Assembly (NCBI GenBank): GCA_022749755.1
Contig: CM040441.1
Span: forward strand, 14,075,475 to 14,139,474
Reading direction: 5' to 3'
Length of the DNA: 64,000 bases
Origin: Azadirachta indica
Lineage: Eukaryota; Streptophyta; Magnoliopsida; Sapindales; Meliaceae
The position numbers and the translations under genes are program-made. Below, one piece after another: positions 40,901-53,453 of the stretch (the stretch's first letter is position 1; each line of letters begins with the position of its first letter). The notes beneath the pieces are model-generated. The model worked only from the letters and a program-made list of their open reading frames with translations. It had not been told where the DNA came from and did no database searches.

Positions 40901-42305
40901 AAAAATTCGATATATGATCATAGGAAGACATTTACAAATGATTACAGCAACTATAAATAAAACCTGCAGAAGCTGAGCTAAACTCATTCTGTTATGCAGT
41001 TCTAATCTTTGCCTCTATATTTGGAATCTTGCAATATTGAAGCCAAGATACCTTTATGAACTTAAAAAACTGATTGGTCTAAAATCTAAGTCATAATAAA
41101 TGTCTTCTAAACATAGGCAAAGTTACTATCATTCCTCTTATTTGAAATCAATCTCTTTTTATAATTATGATTCATGAGATTTATTTACCTAACTTATGTC
41201 ACTGTAGCTACCAGAGGCCCTCACTTACTAGACTTCTCATTCTAAGCAAAGCCAGAGGGTAATTTATTTACATTAGTTAACCTGTCCCCCCAACAACCGC
41301 CCTCATATTCTCTTCATCATATACCAGTGTAGTGTATCCAGTAGAGGATATCAAAGCAATTGGACCCATAATTTCTCAGATTCCAGGACATGATAACTTA
41401 GAAAGAGGAGATGATTTTTTAACAGGTCCTGTTATATGATGCATTCGGACAGTTTTAAATATATTTGATATAATCAGATTAGATTCTTTTTTTTTTTTTT
41501 GGGTGGGAAGTAAATACTTGACATGTACAAGGTCTTAGTATCAAAGGTGAGGTTCGTTGGGGAGTTGGGACTTTGGAAGAACTTGCCTGAGAAGACAAGG
41601 AAGGCTCCACCAAGCTAGGATAAAATGGGCATGTGCACATCCCACAGGCCTCTACTTAGACATTTCTATATGGAGCCCACAACCCCATAATATTTACAAA
41701 TTCTAAATTCCTGGCCCCTAATTGACAGCTCTTCTATCCTGAAAATAGAGTATTTTACAAGGATTCTGCATGTTCTCTACCTATTTTCACATGGTTTCTG
41801 AACCTCTCTAACTCAGTTTTAACCAATAAAATCTTACCCATAAGAAAAATAAATAAAAACGAAAAAGCTACCATGTAATTACCTTAGAATCCTTGATGAC
41901 AATAACATAATGACATTGAATTGCAAGGTTAAAATGGGCGCTAAACGATTTACATCAAAAGCAAGGAATCTATGTAATTTATCTTCCGGAAGAGTGGCAG
42001 GTGGCTTAACTGGGGGGCTTCCTCTTTGTTTCTTTTCTCTAATGCTCGATTTACTTAATAGGAATAATACAAAAATACCAAACCATCTTCTGAAAGTGGT
42101 GGTCACTAAATGGGAGATAATGTAACAGTAAGATTAGGCTGTCAAACAAGAACAATTAATTTCTGATCCAATTGGACAGACAATTATAGCTGAAAGCTAC
42201 TTATCCAAGATAGACCAGGAGAGATCTAACTCATCAGTTGTTACTATCTTCTCTCTATATTTTCTCCTGTGTGATTGAACGGCAGCTTAGAAGGATTTGA
42301 CGGGG
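37907..42305. other. Divergent promoter region between RING-H2 gene and IQD gene
   Basis: This 4.4-kb region holds the promoters of two divergent genes. Apart from the site II cluster, no supported feature is seen. Several 60-80 codon open frames lack family likeness, signal peptides or good splice partners. Confidence 0.55.
38199..38261 (-). promoter_or_regulatory. Cluster of five site II (TGGGCY/GGCCCA) elements
   Basis: TGGGCT at 38199-38204 and GGCCCA at 38209-38214, 38227-38232, 38242-38247 (a palindromic TGGGCCCA) and 38256-38261, all within 63 bp and about 300 bp upstream of the RING-H2 start codon. Site II elements bind TCP factors and mark genes active in dividing cells. Confidence 0.7.
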
Positions 42306-44244
42306 ATGGGGAAGACAGGCAAATGGCTCAAAAGTTTCTTGACAAGGAAGAAAGACAGAGAGAAGGAAAAATGTGCAAGTAATCAGAATTCTTCAAATGT
42401 CACCGCGAATCCAACAACTCCACCTGTGATCTTACCGACAACTCCCAAGGAAAAAAGAAGATGGAGTTTTCGAAGATCTTCTGCTACAGCAGCAGCAGCT
42501 CCCAAAGACTTGAATTCTACAGAACCAGTTGCCACAACACAGTCAACTATACAGGCTTCTACAGTAGATAATGAGGATGAGCAGAAGAAGCATGCTCTGG
42601 CTGTTGCAGCAGCTACAGCTGCAGCTGCTGATGCAGCTGTGGCAGCTGCACAGGCTGCGGCTGCTGTGATCCGGCTAACTGCTACTGCTACTGCTACTGC
42701 TACTGTGAGAGCGAGCGCCATTGAAGATGCTGCTGCCATAAAAATTCAATCTGTTTTCCGTGCTTATTTGGTTTGTAACTCTTAAATTCCTTTATCAATT
42801 TTAAAGATCCAAATGTGTCTGTCATGAAATCAATAAAAATTTTGGTGTTGTTTCAGGCAAGAAAGGCAATGTGTGCGTTAAAAGGATTAGTAAAGTTGCA
42901 AGCATTAGTAAGAGGTCACCTGGTGAGAAAACAGGCCTCGGCTACACTGCGGTGCATGCAGGCATTGGTGACAGTACAGGCTAGAGCCCGAGCTCAGAGA
43001 ATCAAGCTGACTGAAGAACCAAAGCCACCAGCTAGTCATAGGCAGTCATTCCACAGAAAATCAACACAGGAAAATCGGTTTAGGCATGCATATCCTGTAA
43101 GTTTATATCCTCATGCCAAAAATTCCTACTCCTAAAATAGTCTTCCCTCAAAATCTCCAAGTCAAATGGAGCAGAAATTGGAAACCGAACACATACTATA
43201 TCTTTATCATACTAGTCAAACTTGTCCGGAATTTCATTTGATTAAACAGTAATATTCAGTACTAATTCAAACACTCCACTGCTGTCCTTAACTACCTGGA
43301 GAAGCATGTCTTTCTCTTTTGTTGTTAATCATTTATTGACATCAGCCTGCAACCTGGTTCTTGTACTTACAGGAGATTGATAGAGGCATGGAAGAGAACA
43401 TCAAGACAGTAGAGATGGATCGTGGTGAAACGAAGGAAAGTTCAAAGAGCAGAAATAGTTACTCAAGCCATCCACTAACAGAAAGAGCAGATCATAGATT
43501 CTCCACACATTATGCATCACATCACGCATACACAAATCAAGATAATTATGAGCTCTCTCCAGCTCCATCAGCTCTCACTGACACGAGTCCCAGAGCCTGC
43601 AGTGGTCATTTTGAGGACTATTCCTATAGCACAGCACAGAGCAGTCCACAATACTATTCTGCTGTGTCAAAACCAGACCCATCAAGAGTTCCTTTTGCTT
43701 TCCCTAGGCCAGACCATGCAGAATCTTTGTCTTATGACTACCCATTATTTCCCAATTACATGGCTAATACAGAGTCTTCAAGAGCCAAAGTCCGATCACA
43801 AAGTGCACCGAAGTCAAGACCAGATTCATTTGAGAGGCAACCAAGCCGGCGGAGGGCGTCCGTGGAGGGAAGAAACATCCCAAGGGCTGTGCGGATGCAG
43901 AGGTCATCTTCATATTTGGGAGCTACAGCTCAAAACATCCAATATCCATGGTCAATTAAGCTTGATCGATCAACAGTCTCACTTAAAGACAGTGAGTGCG
44001 GATCCACCACCAGTACAGTGCTCACAAGCACCAACTACTGCAGATCACTTGTTGCATATGATGTGAGTATAAATAATCCAGGACCCCAATACACTATTAT
44101 AAAGTGCAGATAAAAAGAAATGTTAAGAGAAGAAAGTATATGGCTTCTAGTGCATAGGACGAAGGTTAATGGTAATCACTCAACATCTAACCGCAATGTA
44201 ATATTGTTTTTTTGTGATTGCAGCATCATGGAAATAGGTACTAA
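42306..44244 (+). CDS. IQD: IQ-domain (IQD) calmodulin-binding protein, four exons
   Basis: Exons 42306-42770, 42857-43096, 43373-44062 and 44224-44244 join to 471 residues. The start [16 protein letters not shown] is the classic IQD N-terminus. An Ala-rich stretch leads to tandem IQ motifs spanning the first intron, the phase-0 intron position diagnostic of the IQ67 domain: [16 protein letters not shown], then [17 protein letters not shown] and [17 protein letters not shown] Ser/Pro-rich disordered region follows with [14 protein letters not shown] and [20 protein letters not shown], conserved in the family. The last 21-nt exon adds only HHGNRY, a common IQD ending. IQDs bind calmodulin and microtubules and scaffold calcium signalling at the cytoskeleton. 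Membership of the IQD22-25 group is likely but not proven. Confidence 0.95.
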
Positions 44245-47200
44245 CAAAGCATCTGTCCTCAATTGCAATGGGAAACTATGTGTGGCCGGTACGCAAACAT
44301 CAAATAAATAATGGAAGATCCGAAGCAAGTGAAGTTTTCGATAGAGAAGTTTTATAATTTTCTGACGTTTCTGATTCTCAATTCCTCCGCCGCTGTCGAG
44401 GAAGCATTGTATTGAAGAAACCCCGGTGTAGAGATCCTTACGTTTATTTTTGTTTTTGATATTTCTGCATGATATGGTTGAATCTGTTCCCGAGACTAAG
44501 CTTTAAGGAAAATGACCTGCAAGCATTATGGGAACAAGTGTAGGAACACAATTATTTGTTATCTGTTAATAGAAATTTATCCAGTGTGATTTTTCGAGAT
44601 CAGCATGAAATTCTGTGGATATCTGATGAGATGTCAATTTCTTTGCTATATGTGTCCAAAGGGATCCCTGCTTCTTTCCACTCTGTCTACATGTTAACAC
44701 AGCAATAGTCGTAGAAGTAATAATTTTTTTTTATTTCTTTTAAAGAAGCCTAGAGCTAGGTCTTTTTATAACATTTCAATCCCAAAATGTTGACAACCAC
44801 CATTTTCTTTTTCCTAGAAATTGAAAAACATTTGTTCCACATTATTCACAATGACCAAACATTCTTTTTTGCTTATGCTTTCTTGGTACGCAATTTACGA
44901 ATCAAACTAGCAGCTCCTTCTGTAGATTCTTTTCTTCTCCCTTTTCAAATTGTGAAAACCTTATCTGGAGTGATTGATACATAAGAAAGGAAGGCATCGA
45001 TTTGCAAATCATGATTCCAAACTTCCTACCCACAGGAAAGAGACCTCATAGCATCAAAGAATTCTAATGCATGAATCATACCCTTTCTGGTCACGGACCC
45101 TTTGAAGGTGAACACGAGAGGACTAAAATACTAGTAACTAGTCACTTTACGTGGCCAATTACTTGTACAATTTCAATAAAGCAGCTTTAAGAATACTAAA
45201 TAATGTGCATTCAAGGAAATATTAAATCATAGTACAAAATTGGGGGGACAGAATCCATCCTGTAAGCTAGATTATTTGATCAGCGGCGTGAAACCAAAAG
45301 ATCTTTGCAATCTCTACACTCAATCAGGGTGCAGTGTGAAATAACCAGAAATTGCTCTAACTACCAAAATATTTCCCCTGCTCTGTTCAGTCCGAGATAT
45401 TGTGAAAGGAAGTGCATGTTTATCCCGGTTATAATTTTTGGGTTTACACACAAGATAAGGCTTATTTTGTAGCGAGGCAGACTTCTGGATTAGGCCTGGG
45501 TTGTTGGTGCAAACTTGTAGGTAACACGAAAGTGAGACTGAAACCGGACATTTGCTTTGGGCTTTGCCTTGGACTTTTATGAAATGTTTCCGGGTACCCA
45601 CATTCTTGATTTGTTTAAGCTAGGATTCTCATATTGTCGTAGATCCATGCATCGTTTTCGCGAGAAAAATAAATTAACACATATCATTTTGTGATGTAAT
45701 TGGTCTTTTTCTTAACCTTTGTTCAAGAACTGATCCCATAACTCCCAACTTTCTCCGAAGTATTCCACAATCAATTTCAACAGGTCCATCATCATTTTTG
45801 TCCCACGGCTGACTTTTAGGTATAAACATCTTATCGCTAGTCAACGATTTTACTTATTTTAGTTGCCTTATCGCTGTAAAAACCCAGCCACAAATTACTA
45901 AAGTTTCCCACTTTTATTGAAAAATCGTTTCCCTAATCTTATCATCGTCAGTCATCAGCTAAGGCCTATCATTTCCACCCACCCAATGTGATTGCACAGC
46001 CTAGCCCTGCATGGTCCTGTGGCCACAAAAAATTAGAAGGAAAAATATATTTAATCTGTTCATATCAGCCCGGCCGAAAAGCAAAACCTTTGAATGAGAA
46101 GATAGCTAGCGGCTATTCATGGGTCCAAGAGAACAGCAATTTCCACCCAGAAACGTTCGAAAGTGTCTTTTCCCAAATGGGTTTCCTTTTTCTTAATTAA
46201 CCAAACAAACGATAGAGAAAGAAAGGGCACTTGATATTGTCAGATACTAGTCCATTTCAAATTCCCACTTCCTCTTCAATTATTGAATGAGGTCAACTAT
46301 CAGATGTTTGTATGTTTTTCTTAATTTTCTACCGTTGACAGAATTCCTTCGGTATTTAATCATTTTCGTATTGACAACTTGTTATGAATTTTGTTTCGTT
46401 GTTTGAAAATTCTTGGCAGAGAGCAAAGCAGATCAGTATCTCGAAAATTTTAACCAAATGCAGCATGGGTGGTCAGGGATAATGATATATATCCAATTCC
46501 GCATTTCAAAGTATATAGCAGATATGGCACTTGAAATATTGCTAAGACATTTTGGAATCGACAGAATCCAACAAGTGGTCAGATCGGGTTTTCTGACTTT
46601 GTGAAACTTTCTTTAATTTAAAAAATAATTAATTAAAAAAAATATTAGACAGAATTTAGTGTGGATGACAATAATGCATATGAGAGAAAGGGAATATTGC
46701 AGTACCATGTGAATTTGTCGTCGTCTCTTCCTTTGTCCCCGATCACTTTCTTATTATGCCTTCCCCTTCAGCAAGAAGCAGTCTACTTCACACAATTAAT
46801 ACTCTTCTTGGCCGCCTCTCCGAAAACAGATATGCCCACATATTACTTTTTTTTAATTGTGTTTTGGGACAATATCTATGCTAGCAGTCATACAAATACC
46901 ATAATATAATAACTAAAAGGATCAATTTTTAATGTCTTAAAAATGAAATGTGGAAGATTCTCCATACACACTGCTAAAGTGTATGTGGGATACATGCATG
47001 TAATTTTCATGTGTTTACATTCTCAATCATTATGCATAGAACAGAATAAAATGGGTGCGGAATAAGAAAAAGCTACCAAATGCAGCATTTTAAAAATACC
47101 TGAATTTAAGTGGGGCAATATAGGAGTATCTGGTGCAGGTCATTATAGGGGTTTCCCTAGAAGCTATACAATGATACTGCTTGTTTATTACTACAGTTAA

Positions 47201-47695
47201 AGTGCAGTAAGAAACTAAAGTAATTCTCCTTTTAGGATTAATGTGAGCGGAGTTGATCATTTGACTTCTTTTATAACCAGATCATTCATTGCCCTATATT
47301 ATTCTTTGATCTCTCTCTCTCTCTCTGAACAACAGACCAACATTTTGAAATGGCACAGTTATCTCCAATGATGATATTCTTGCAGTATCTGCAGCAAATT
47401 TCCTGAGGCCACAAATATTTCTCATGCCGTACCCGAAACTTCTCTAATATGAGCCGGTTGTTCATCTTACTTAATCTCCATGAAAGTATATATATCCTCC
47501 TCAACAAATTAAGATTCCCATTTATTCTTTCTTGAGTCTCAGCCACAAACTATATAGGCCAAATTACACATTGATCATTGTCAGTGTATTTCAAACATTC
47601 ATAATGTAATCGGGCCCTCAATTATTGTCATATCTTTCTTAACCAAATAATAATCTAATACATTCATACATACATATATATATATATATGGTGAT
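44245..47695. other. Intergenic spacer between IQD gene and Ty3 element
   Basis: The first ~500 bp is IQD 3' UTR and flank. No gene is supported. A CT-rich run lies near 47311-47328 and a (TA)n run directly precedes the transposon target site near 47677-47690. Confidence 0.55.
47691..47695. repeat. Target-site duplication, left copy (gtgat)
   Basis: GTGAT directly abuts the TG terminus of the element; the same five bases follow the CA terminus at 50554-50558. Confidence 0.85.
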
Positions 47696-49331
47696 TGTAA
47701 CGCCCTAAATTTTATCTCAACAAAACAAAATTTAGGGTGCAACTATAACTTCAAATACATCAAACTTAGCATTACAGATAAAATAAAATCTCTAAATACA
47801 ATATAAGATCTCAAAATAAACTTTTATTGACAACTTAAGATAAATTAAAGTTTCAAAACTAAATGTTCGTTATTACAAACATTCCAATCTCCAAATAGTC
47901 AAGATCTAAACTTCTACCAATCCTTTATTCATACCTTAATCTGCAAAATAGTGATGATGAGGGGTGAGCCGCCTACTCGCTAAGTAAATTTATACATAAA
48001 ATTGTAAACAAGTAGCAGAAAACACAATCATAAAACATAATTTTAAGAACAATAATATTGTAACTTAGATAAACAAATTTTTATTTTGATAGAAACATTC
48101 AATATTACGTAAGCATGAACATCACATTTAATAAATCACTAATATATTTAGTAATAAATTTACCTCATGTCTTATAGTATTACCCGTACCTTGGTATCTC
48201 ATTTATAACAATTCAGTACATTTGTACCTTGAAAATCCTGTCATTAACAGTCAATAAGTGCACAAACAGTAACCCAGCTAGCCAGTTGGTAACAATAACA
48301 GAAAAAGTTACTATAGACAATGAGTCAAACATTAACTACTAAATAAGACTTTTCATGTACCATAGATTCAATAACATTTATTTCACATATTCAATTAAAT
48401 AATGCATTCAATGATTTATATGAAAAAGTATAACTAATAATAAATTTTAAGACTAGTGTATGAAAAAAAAATATATTTATATCCACCTAAAAAAGAAAAT
48501 GTTCATAAGAAAATAGTACACTTTATGATTTAGTAAGTAAACAATTTAAGTACTAGTAAAATAATTTTCTTTAAACTATATTTAAAAATAAATATTTAGG
48601 AACACTAATAAGATTAGAAAATACAATTTTTATTTTAGGAGACTAATTAATATAAATCACGATTTATTTTGCTTAAAACCATGAAAATGATACAACTTAA
48701 AAAGTTCAAAATTTAGTTTATAGAAAAACTTACTTGAAACAAATGCATGAAAAAAAAATATTTCTTATAAACATGTTCATGCTTACAATTATCATTAATA
48801 ATTTTAATTATTTGATTACAATACATTATGTATAAATCTACTTATCTCAAAATAATAACAAGTCAATAAAATTCCTCTATGCTCAACAATAAGTCACCCA
48901 CTTCCCGGATTAACTATACTTTTAGGAACTTTTTTCTATCAAACCTTAAAAAGCTGTAGAACTTAGAGAGAAAACTTTTTAAAGAGTATTTAGTAAATTT
49001 GCAAAGTAAAATTTGTGATGTGAAGTGTGATCTTTGCACCTATTTATAGCCAAAAATTGGCTTTCAAATTCAAAAAGTGATAATCCAAAATTCAACTTTA
49101 AAAATAAGATAAGATAATCAAAATCATAAATCCTAATTTCAAAATCTAAAATTGAACTTTTAAAATCAAATAAACTAATCTATCAAAACTATAAATTTCA
49201 AAATCCAAATTTGAATTCCTAAATCAAAATTATTATCCATTTTATTCAATTGCAATTAAATTTTAATTTCAAATTTGAAAACTAAACTAATCTATTTCCC
49301 TTCTATTCCTATATAAAAGCATTGCATTATA
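47696..49331 (-). repeat. 3' LTR of the Ty3 element
   Basis: Bounded by the TGTAAC terminus next to the target duplication and by the polypurine tract. Its inner 253 bp (49079-49331) match the 5' LTR remnant at 50303-50553 with scattered substitutions; the terminal CA has decayed to TA (GCATTATA). An inverted repeat CCCTAAATTTT/AAAATTTAGGG lies within its first 50 bp. Confidence 0.88.
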
Positions 49332-50302
49332 AATTCTCCCCCACTTAAAGAAATTTCGTCCTCGAAATTTTAATACGTACCTTAATGATTAAAAAGTTGG
49401 GAATACTTCTCTTTCATCTCGATCTCCTTCTCCCATGTAGCTTACTCTATCGAGTGATTTTCCCAACGAACTTTAACCAATGGAATAACTCTCGTCCTCA
49501 ACACTTGCTCTTTTCTATCAACGATTTCCACTACTAGCTCCTCATATGTCATATCTTTTGAAATTTGAAGTGGCTGATAATCTAAGATATAAGAGGGATC
49601 AGCTATGTATTTTCTCAAAATTGACACATGAAATACATTATGGAGTTTGGATAAGCGAGGCGGTAAAGCCATACGGTAAGCTAAGTACCAATTCTCTCTA
49701 AAACCTCAAAGGGTCCAATAAACCTCAGGCTGAGCTTCCTTTTTTTACCAAAACGAAAAACTCCCTTCTACGGTAACACCTTCAACAAAACATAATCTCC
49801 AACTTGAAATTTTAAGTCTCGCCTATGATTATCAGCATAACTTTTTTGTCTACTTTGTGCTGTACGAAGACGTTCCCTAATTAGCCTAATTTTCTTAGCA
49901 GTGACTTGAACAATCTCTGGTCCTAATAGTCTTCTTTCACCAACCTCATCCCAACAAATAGGCGACCTACATTTTCTCCCATACAAAGCTTCGTATGGTG
50001 CCATACCAATACTAGAATGAAAACTATTATTGTAGGCAAACTCAATCAATGTCAAATGTTCTTCCCAATTGCCTCCTAGATCTAACACACAAGCTCTCAA
50101 CATATCCTCAAGAGTCTAGATCGTTCTTTCTGATTGACCATCAGTCTTGCGGATGAAAGGCGGTGCTAAACTTTAATCTCATCCCAAACTCCTTGTGCAA
50201 GTTAACCCAAAAGTTAGACGTGAATCGTGGGTCCTTATTAGAAATAATAGTTACTGGAATACCATGTAATCTCACTATCTCCTTTATAAAAGGTTTAGCT
50301 AA
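49332..50302 (-). pseudogene. Integrase/chromodomain end of pol, broken
   Basis: On the minus strand, fragments of a Ty3-type integrase are readable. The first is a core piece at about 50150-50302 with HGIPVTIIS and RFTSNFW, where the usual SD catalytic pair reads S-N. A frameshift and stops follow near 50110-50150. Next is a well-preserved stretch at 49768-50103 (WEEHLTLIEFAYNNSFHSS, APYEALYGRKCRSP), then more stops at about 49670-49767. Last comes a chromodomain-like C-terminus at 49442-49672 (LHNVFHVSILRKY). The catalytic change, stops and missing RT/RNase H show it is inactive. Confidence 0.85.
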
Positions 50303-50553
50303 ATAACCCAAAATTCAATTTAAAAATAAAATAAGCTAATCAAAACCATAAATCCTAATTTCAAAATCTAAAATTTAACTTTTAAAATCAAATAAACTAA
50401 TCTATCAAAACTATAAATTTCAAAATCCAAATTTCAATTCCTAAATCAAAATTATTATCCATCTTATTTAATTACAATTAAATTTTAATTTCAAATTTGA
50501 AAACTAAACTAATCTATTTCCCTTCTATTCCTATATACGAGCATTGCATTACA
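50303..50553 (-). repeat. 5' LTR remnant (first ~251 bp)
   Basis: Near-identical to 49079-49331 in the same orientation; it keeps the intact terminal TGTAATGC (read on the minus strand) next to the GTGAT duplication. It is cut short where it meets the integrase fragment. Confidence 0.87.
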
Positions 50554-50558
50554 GTGAT

Positions 50559-53453
50559 GCTGACTACAGTTCCTCCCACAACTAAACGGGAAGCAGTTCC
50601 ACTTAGTCTGTGTTGTTGACATATGCTTCTCTTCTCTCTTGTATTATTTAATCTGTTCCACTTCCCTTAGGGTTTTAAACAGTTCTATAAATACATCGGT
50701 TCGTCAAAGAAATTAGTGCGTACATTTGGAATATCAGAAAATATCAAATAACAGTGAAAATGTCTAAATTAAAATTGGTATTTATACGAAATAATACTAC
50801 GAAACATATATATATATATATCAATTAGTTATCGCATTTAATTAAGAATAATCTTGACTTCGCGGTATGTATTGACATTGACCTTGTGATTTAACATGAT
50901 CCTTCTAGTGATAGCTAGTAGAACGTAAAAAGAAGAAGGTAAAGAAAATCGAAGGCGCAACTGGGGACGTTTTTAACTTACTCCATCATTGTCTTGAGCA
51001 AATTTCAAAACTTATTCAATGTGAGATTTAAGAAAAAGCAGCACTGCTTTGCCTTTTCTTTCCATATTACTTTAATTAATTAGTGTGTTTTCAATAATGC
51101 GATGAAAAGGTTTTTCAATAGCGTAGAATTAATTAAAAAATGTGTATTATTGTAGGTGATAGCTAGAATTGAGGTCATGGATCTTTGTCATCATCCAGGT
51201 GTCATCGCCAATATCTACAAGCATTTCTTACACATGGATGAAGTAACATTTTCTTGTCAAGCATAATTGTCAGTAGTTTTCACAGTCAAGCTAGCACGAT
51301 GAATTATTAACTATATACAATCTTCCGAAGAGAGAAAAAATAATGAGATTCTTCTATCAGAACCAGATAGCGAATCCAATATATGTTCCTGCACAAATTA
51401 ACAGAGTGCACATATACAACTCACTGAAACCGAGTGATGACTTGTTTTGTAGTCTGTTACATTAACAGGTATATAATATTGTTACTTTCTTCTTTTAGTG
51501 AGAGATCACTGCTAATAATGCCAAAGTATCTGAAGCAGAAACAGAAGCGTTGTGCGATAAAGCCCTTCATATAGCTAGTAAATATATCTATGTTAGTAAT
51601 ACTTAATTACTCATATAATCAGAGCTTATATATTATCAGCTGGTTCTAGAAGGAATAATATACAAGGAAGTGTTAATTGGGTACAATAGTTTTCCAGTAA
51701 TGATTGTAGAGAGAAAGCAAGAAGAAACGAAAGTTCATTAATTTCTTTCCATCGACCGTCAGTGCAATTCGCACGTGAATTATTAAACACAATAGAATCC
51801 ACCCCCACAACTTTCAGAGTTTTCACCAGGTATATATGGGGAGACTCCCAAAAGATTGCTTTGCAGTGACAATTCTCCACATAAATTCCATTTCTTTAAT
51901 TTTATAATTTATACCCATGGGGAAGCTTCTTTTTTTGCTTTTTTTTTTTTTACTGTAGAATTAATTAACAAGCCTTCAATTGAATTTGACATTATGAATC
52001 ATGATAGTTGATTCTCCATCTACTCTATGACTTTTCACCAACCAATTTCAAAGTCATTTAAATCAAGAGAGTTTGAATTTTATTATAAATTTTTATCATC
52101 ATGTGAACATTAATTAATTTTATCAGTGAATGATTGAGATATATATATATATATATATATATAGTAGGCTGGTATACATAAGAGTACCCAAAAAATTTTC
52201 CATTCCAGTAAAATTTATATGTGTGCTAATTGAATGTTAAAAGACAGATTTAAAAGTGCATTATAATTGGTTTAAGCAAATATATATTGAACTTCATGCC
52301 ATGCTAACTATACCTGTCAAAATATCAAAATTAGGCCGAAGAAGAAAATTAATGTAGCTCTTTTTTTTGGGGAAAAAAAAAGTAAACAGTACTCTAAAAG
52401 TGTCTGGCCGCAAAAGGCCTTTCCATTTTTTTTTTTCCCATTAATTTAAACAGAATATATATCGATCGATCTAATGGATTGGTATAAATCTCGTGTGAAC
52501 CAATCAAAAAATTTCCTGCCTCTTCCTTCTCATTGGTGATCTTCCATTTCCAAAGATATCAATCATTCCGTCAAACACTAACATTTGTAAGTGTTGTTTG
52601 GTGCAAATTCTAGCGAATTAATTATAAATTATATACCACAAAGGGTAATTAACTAAAATTAAAAGTAAATAGAAGTAGCAAACAGCTAGTTTTCCCACTT
52701 GTATTCGAAGTTGGGACCATATGATCCTCAATTATATCGAGTAAAATCCATTAATTGACTCCCAAAAAGAGCTAATAAACAAATATATATTAGCATATCT
52801 TCCCAAAATCCCCCAACTTCGGCTAGCTGTTTTGTGCAATCAGTGAACTACCACGTGTAGCGCTGGATACATCCATCCAATAAAAATAATGCTATTTCTA
52901 CTAAATACCACCAAGCTTAGGTAAGATTTGGTGTCAATTTGCCTCTTGCAAATGTTAATTTAAGAGTCAGGGAAGCAAGCTAGAAGGTGAATGGTCAGAG
53001 GTCAAAAGAAGTTGACAACTTATGACGTGTTTTCAGTCGTTTTTTTTACCTTTCGTTTTGAGTGGTCACTCGCAACAGTTGGATATGATATCTTACATTC
53101 AGTTGTCACGCACAAGGCACACTCTCTACTTGTCACCTTATATATAGAGCCAACCGCCCTTACCTTATTCTCATGAACTAGCCAACTCTTTAGCACCATT
53201 AGTTTCCAAGCTCTGCCTCTCTCCCTCTCTCTCTCTCTCCCCCTCTTGCATAATCATTTCCTTCACCAGCCAGAAAAACATATATCACCAAACTTGGCCA
53301 AATATTAGCATTAATCCTTAATTAGACAACCGACATAAATTCTTATATACATAATTCACGTAGCAAAAACGATAATATATATATTCAAAGGCAGAAGCGT
53401 TTATAGTTTATAATTTCTGTCTTTGTAGGCAAATCTTTTATTCTAAACGGCAA
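50559..53453. other. SULTR3;1 promoter region and spacer
   Basis: No gene is supported. A (TA)n run lies at about 52139-52163, a G-box-like CCACGTGTAG near 52851, a TATATATA near 53139 and a CT-rich leader at about 53215-53245. The TATA position implies a 5' UTR of roughly 280 bp, perhaps with a small intron. Confidence 0.5.

Larger units (their letters stand above)
47696..50553 (-). mobile_element. Internally deleted Ty3/gypsy LTR retrotransposon (chromovirus type)
   Basis: The element lies on the minus strand. On the plus strand it runs from TGTAACGCCC (47696) to GCATTACA (50553), with TG...CA ends and a perfect 5-bp target duplication GTGAT on both sides. In element order it comprises the first ~251 bp of the 5' LTR (50303-50553), a remnant of the integrase end of pol (about 49434-50302), a polypurine tract AAGTGGGGGAGAATT (49332-49346) and a full 3' LTR (47696-49331, 1636 bp). 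The rest of the 5' LTR, gag, protease, reverse transcriptase, RNase H and the start of integrase are gone. The intact target duplication means this was an internal deletion after insertion, not a partial insertion. Stops and frameshifts make it non-autonomous. Confidence 0.9.

Noticed and set aside
42383..42739. Minus-strand Ala-rich open frame opposite IQD exon 1
   Set aside because: It is the complement of the GCT/GCA-rich Ala tract of the IQD gene.
44655..44666. TCCAAAGGGATC matches the start of miR393
   Set aside because: Only 12 bases agree, it lies in the IQD 3' flank, and no hairpin partner is visible.
45320..45601. 93-codon minus-strand open frame
   Set aside because: It has no ATG start (GTG), no domain or signal peptide, and no convincing splice partner; left as unexplained sequence.
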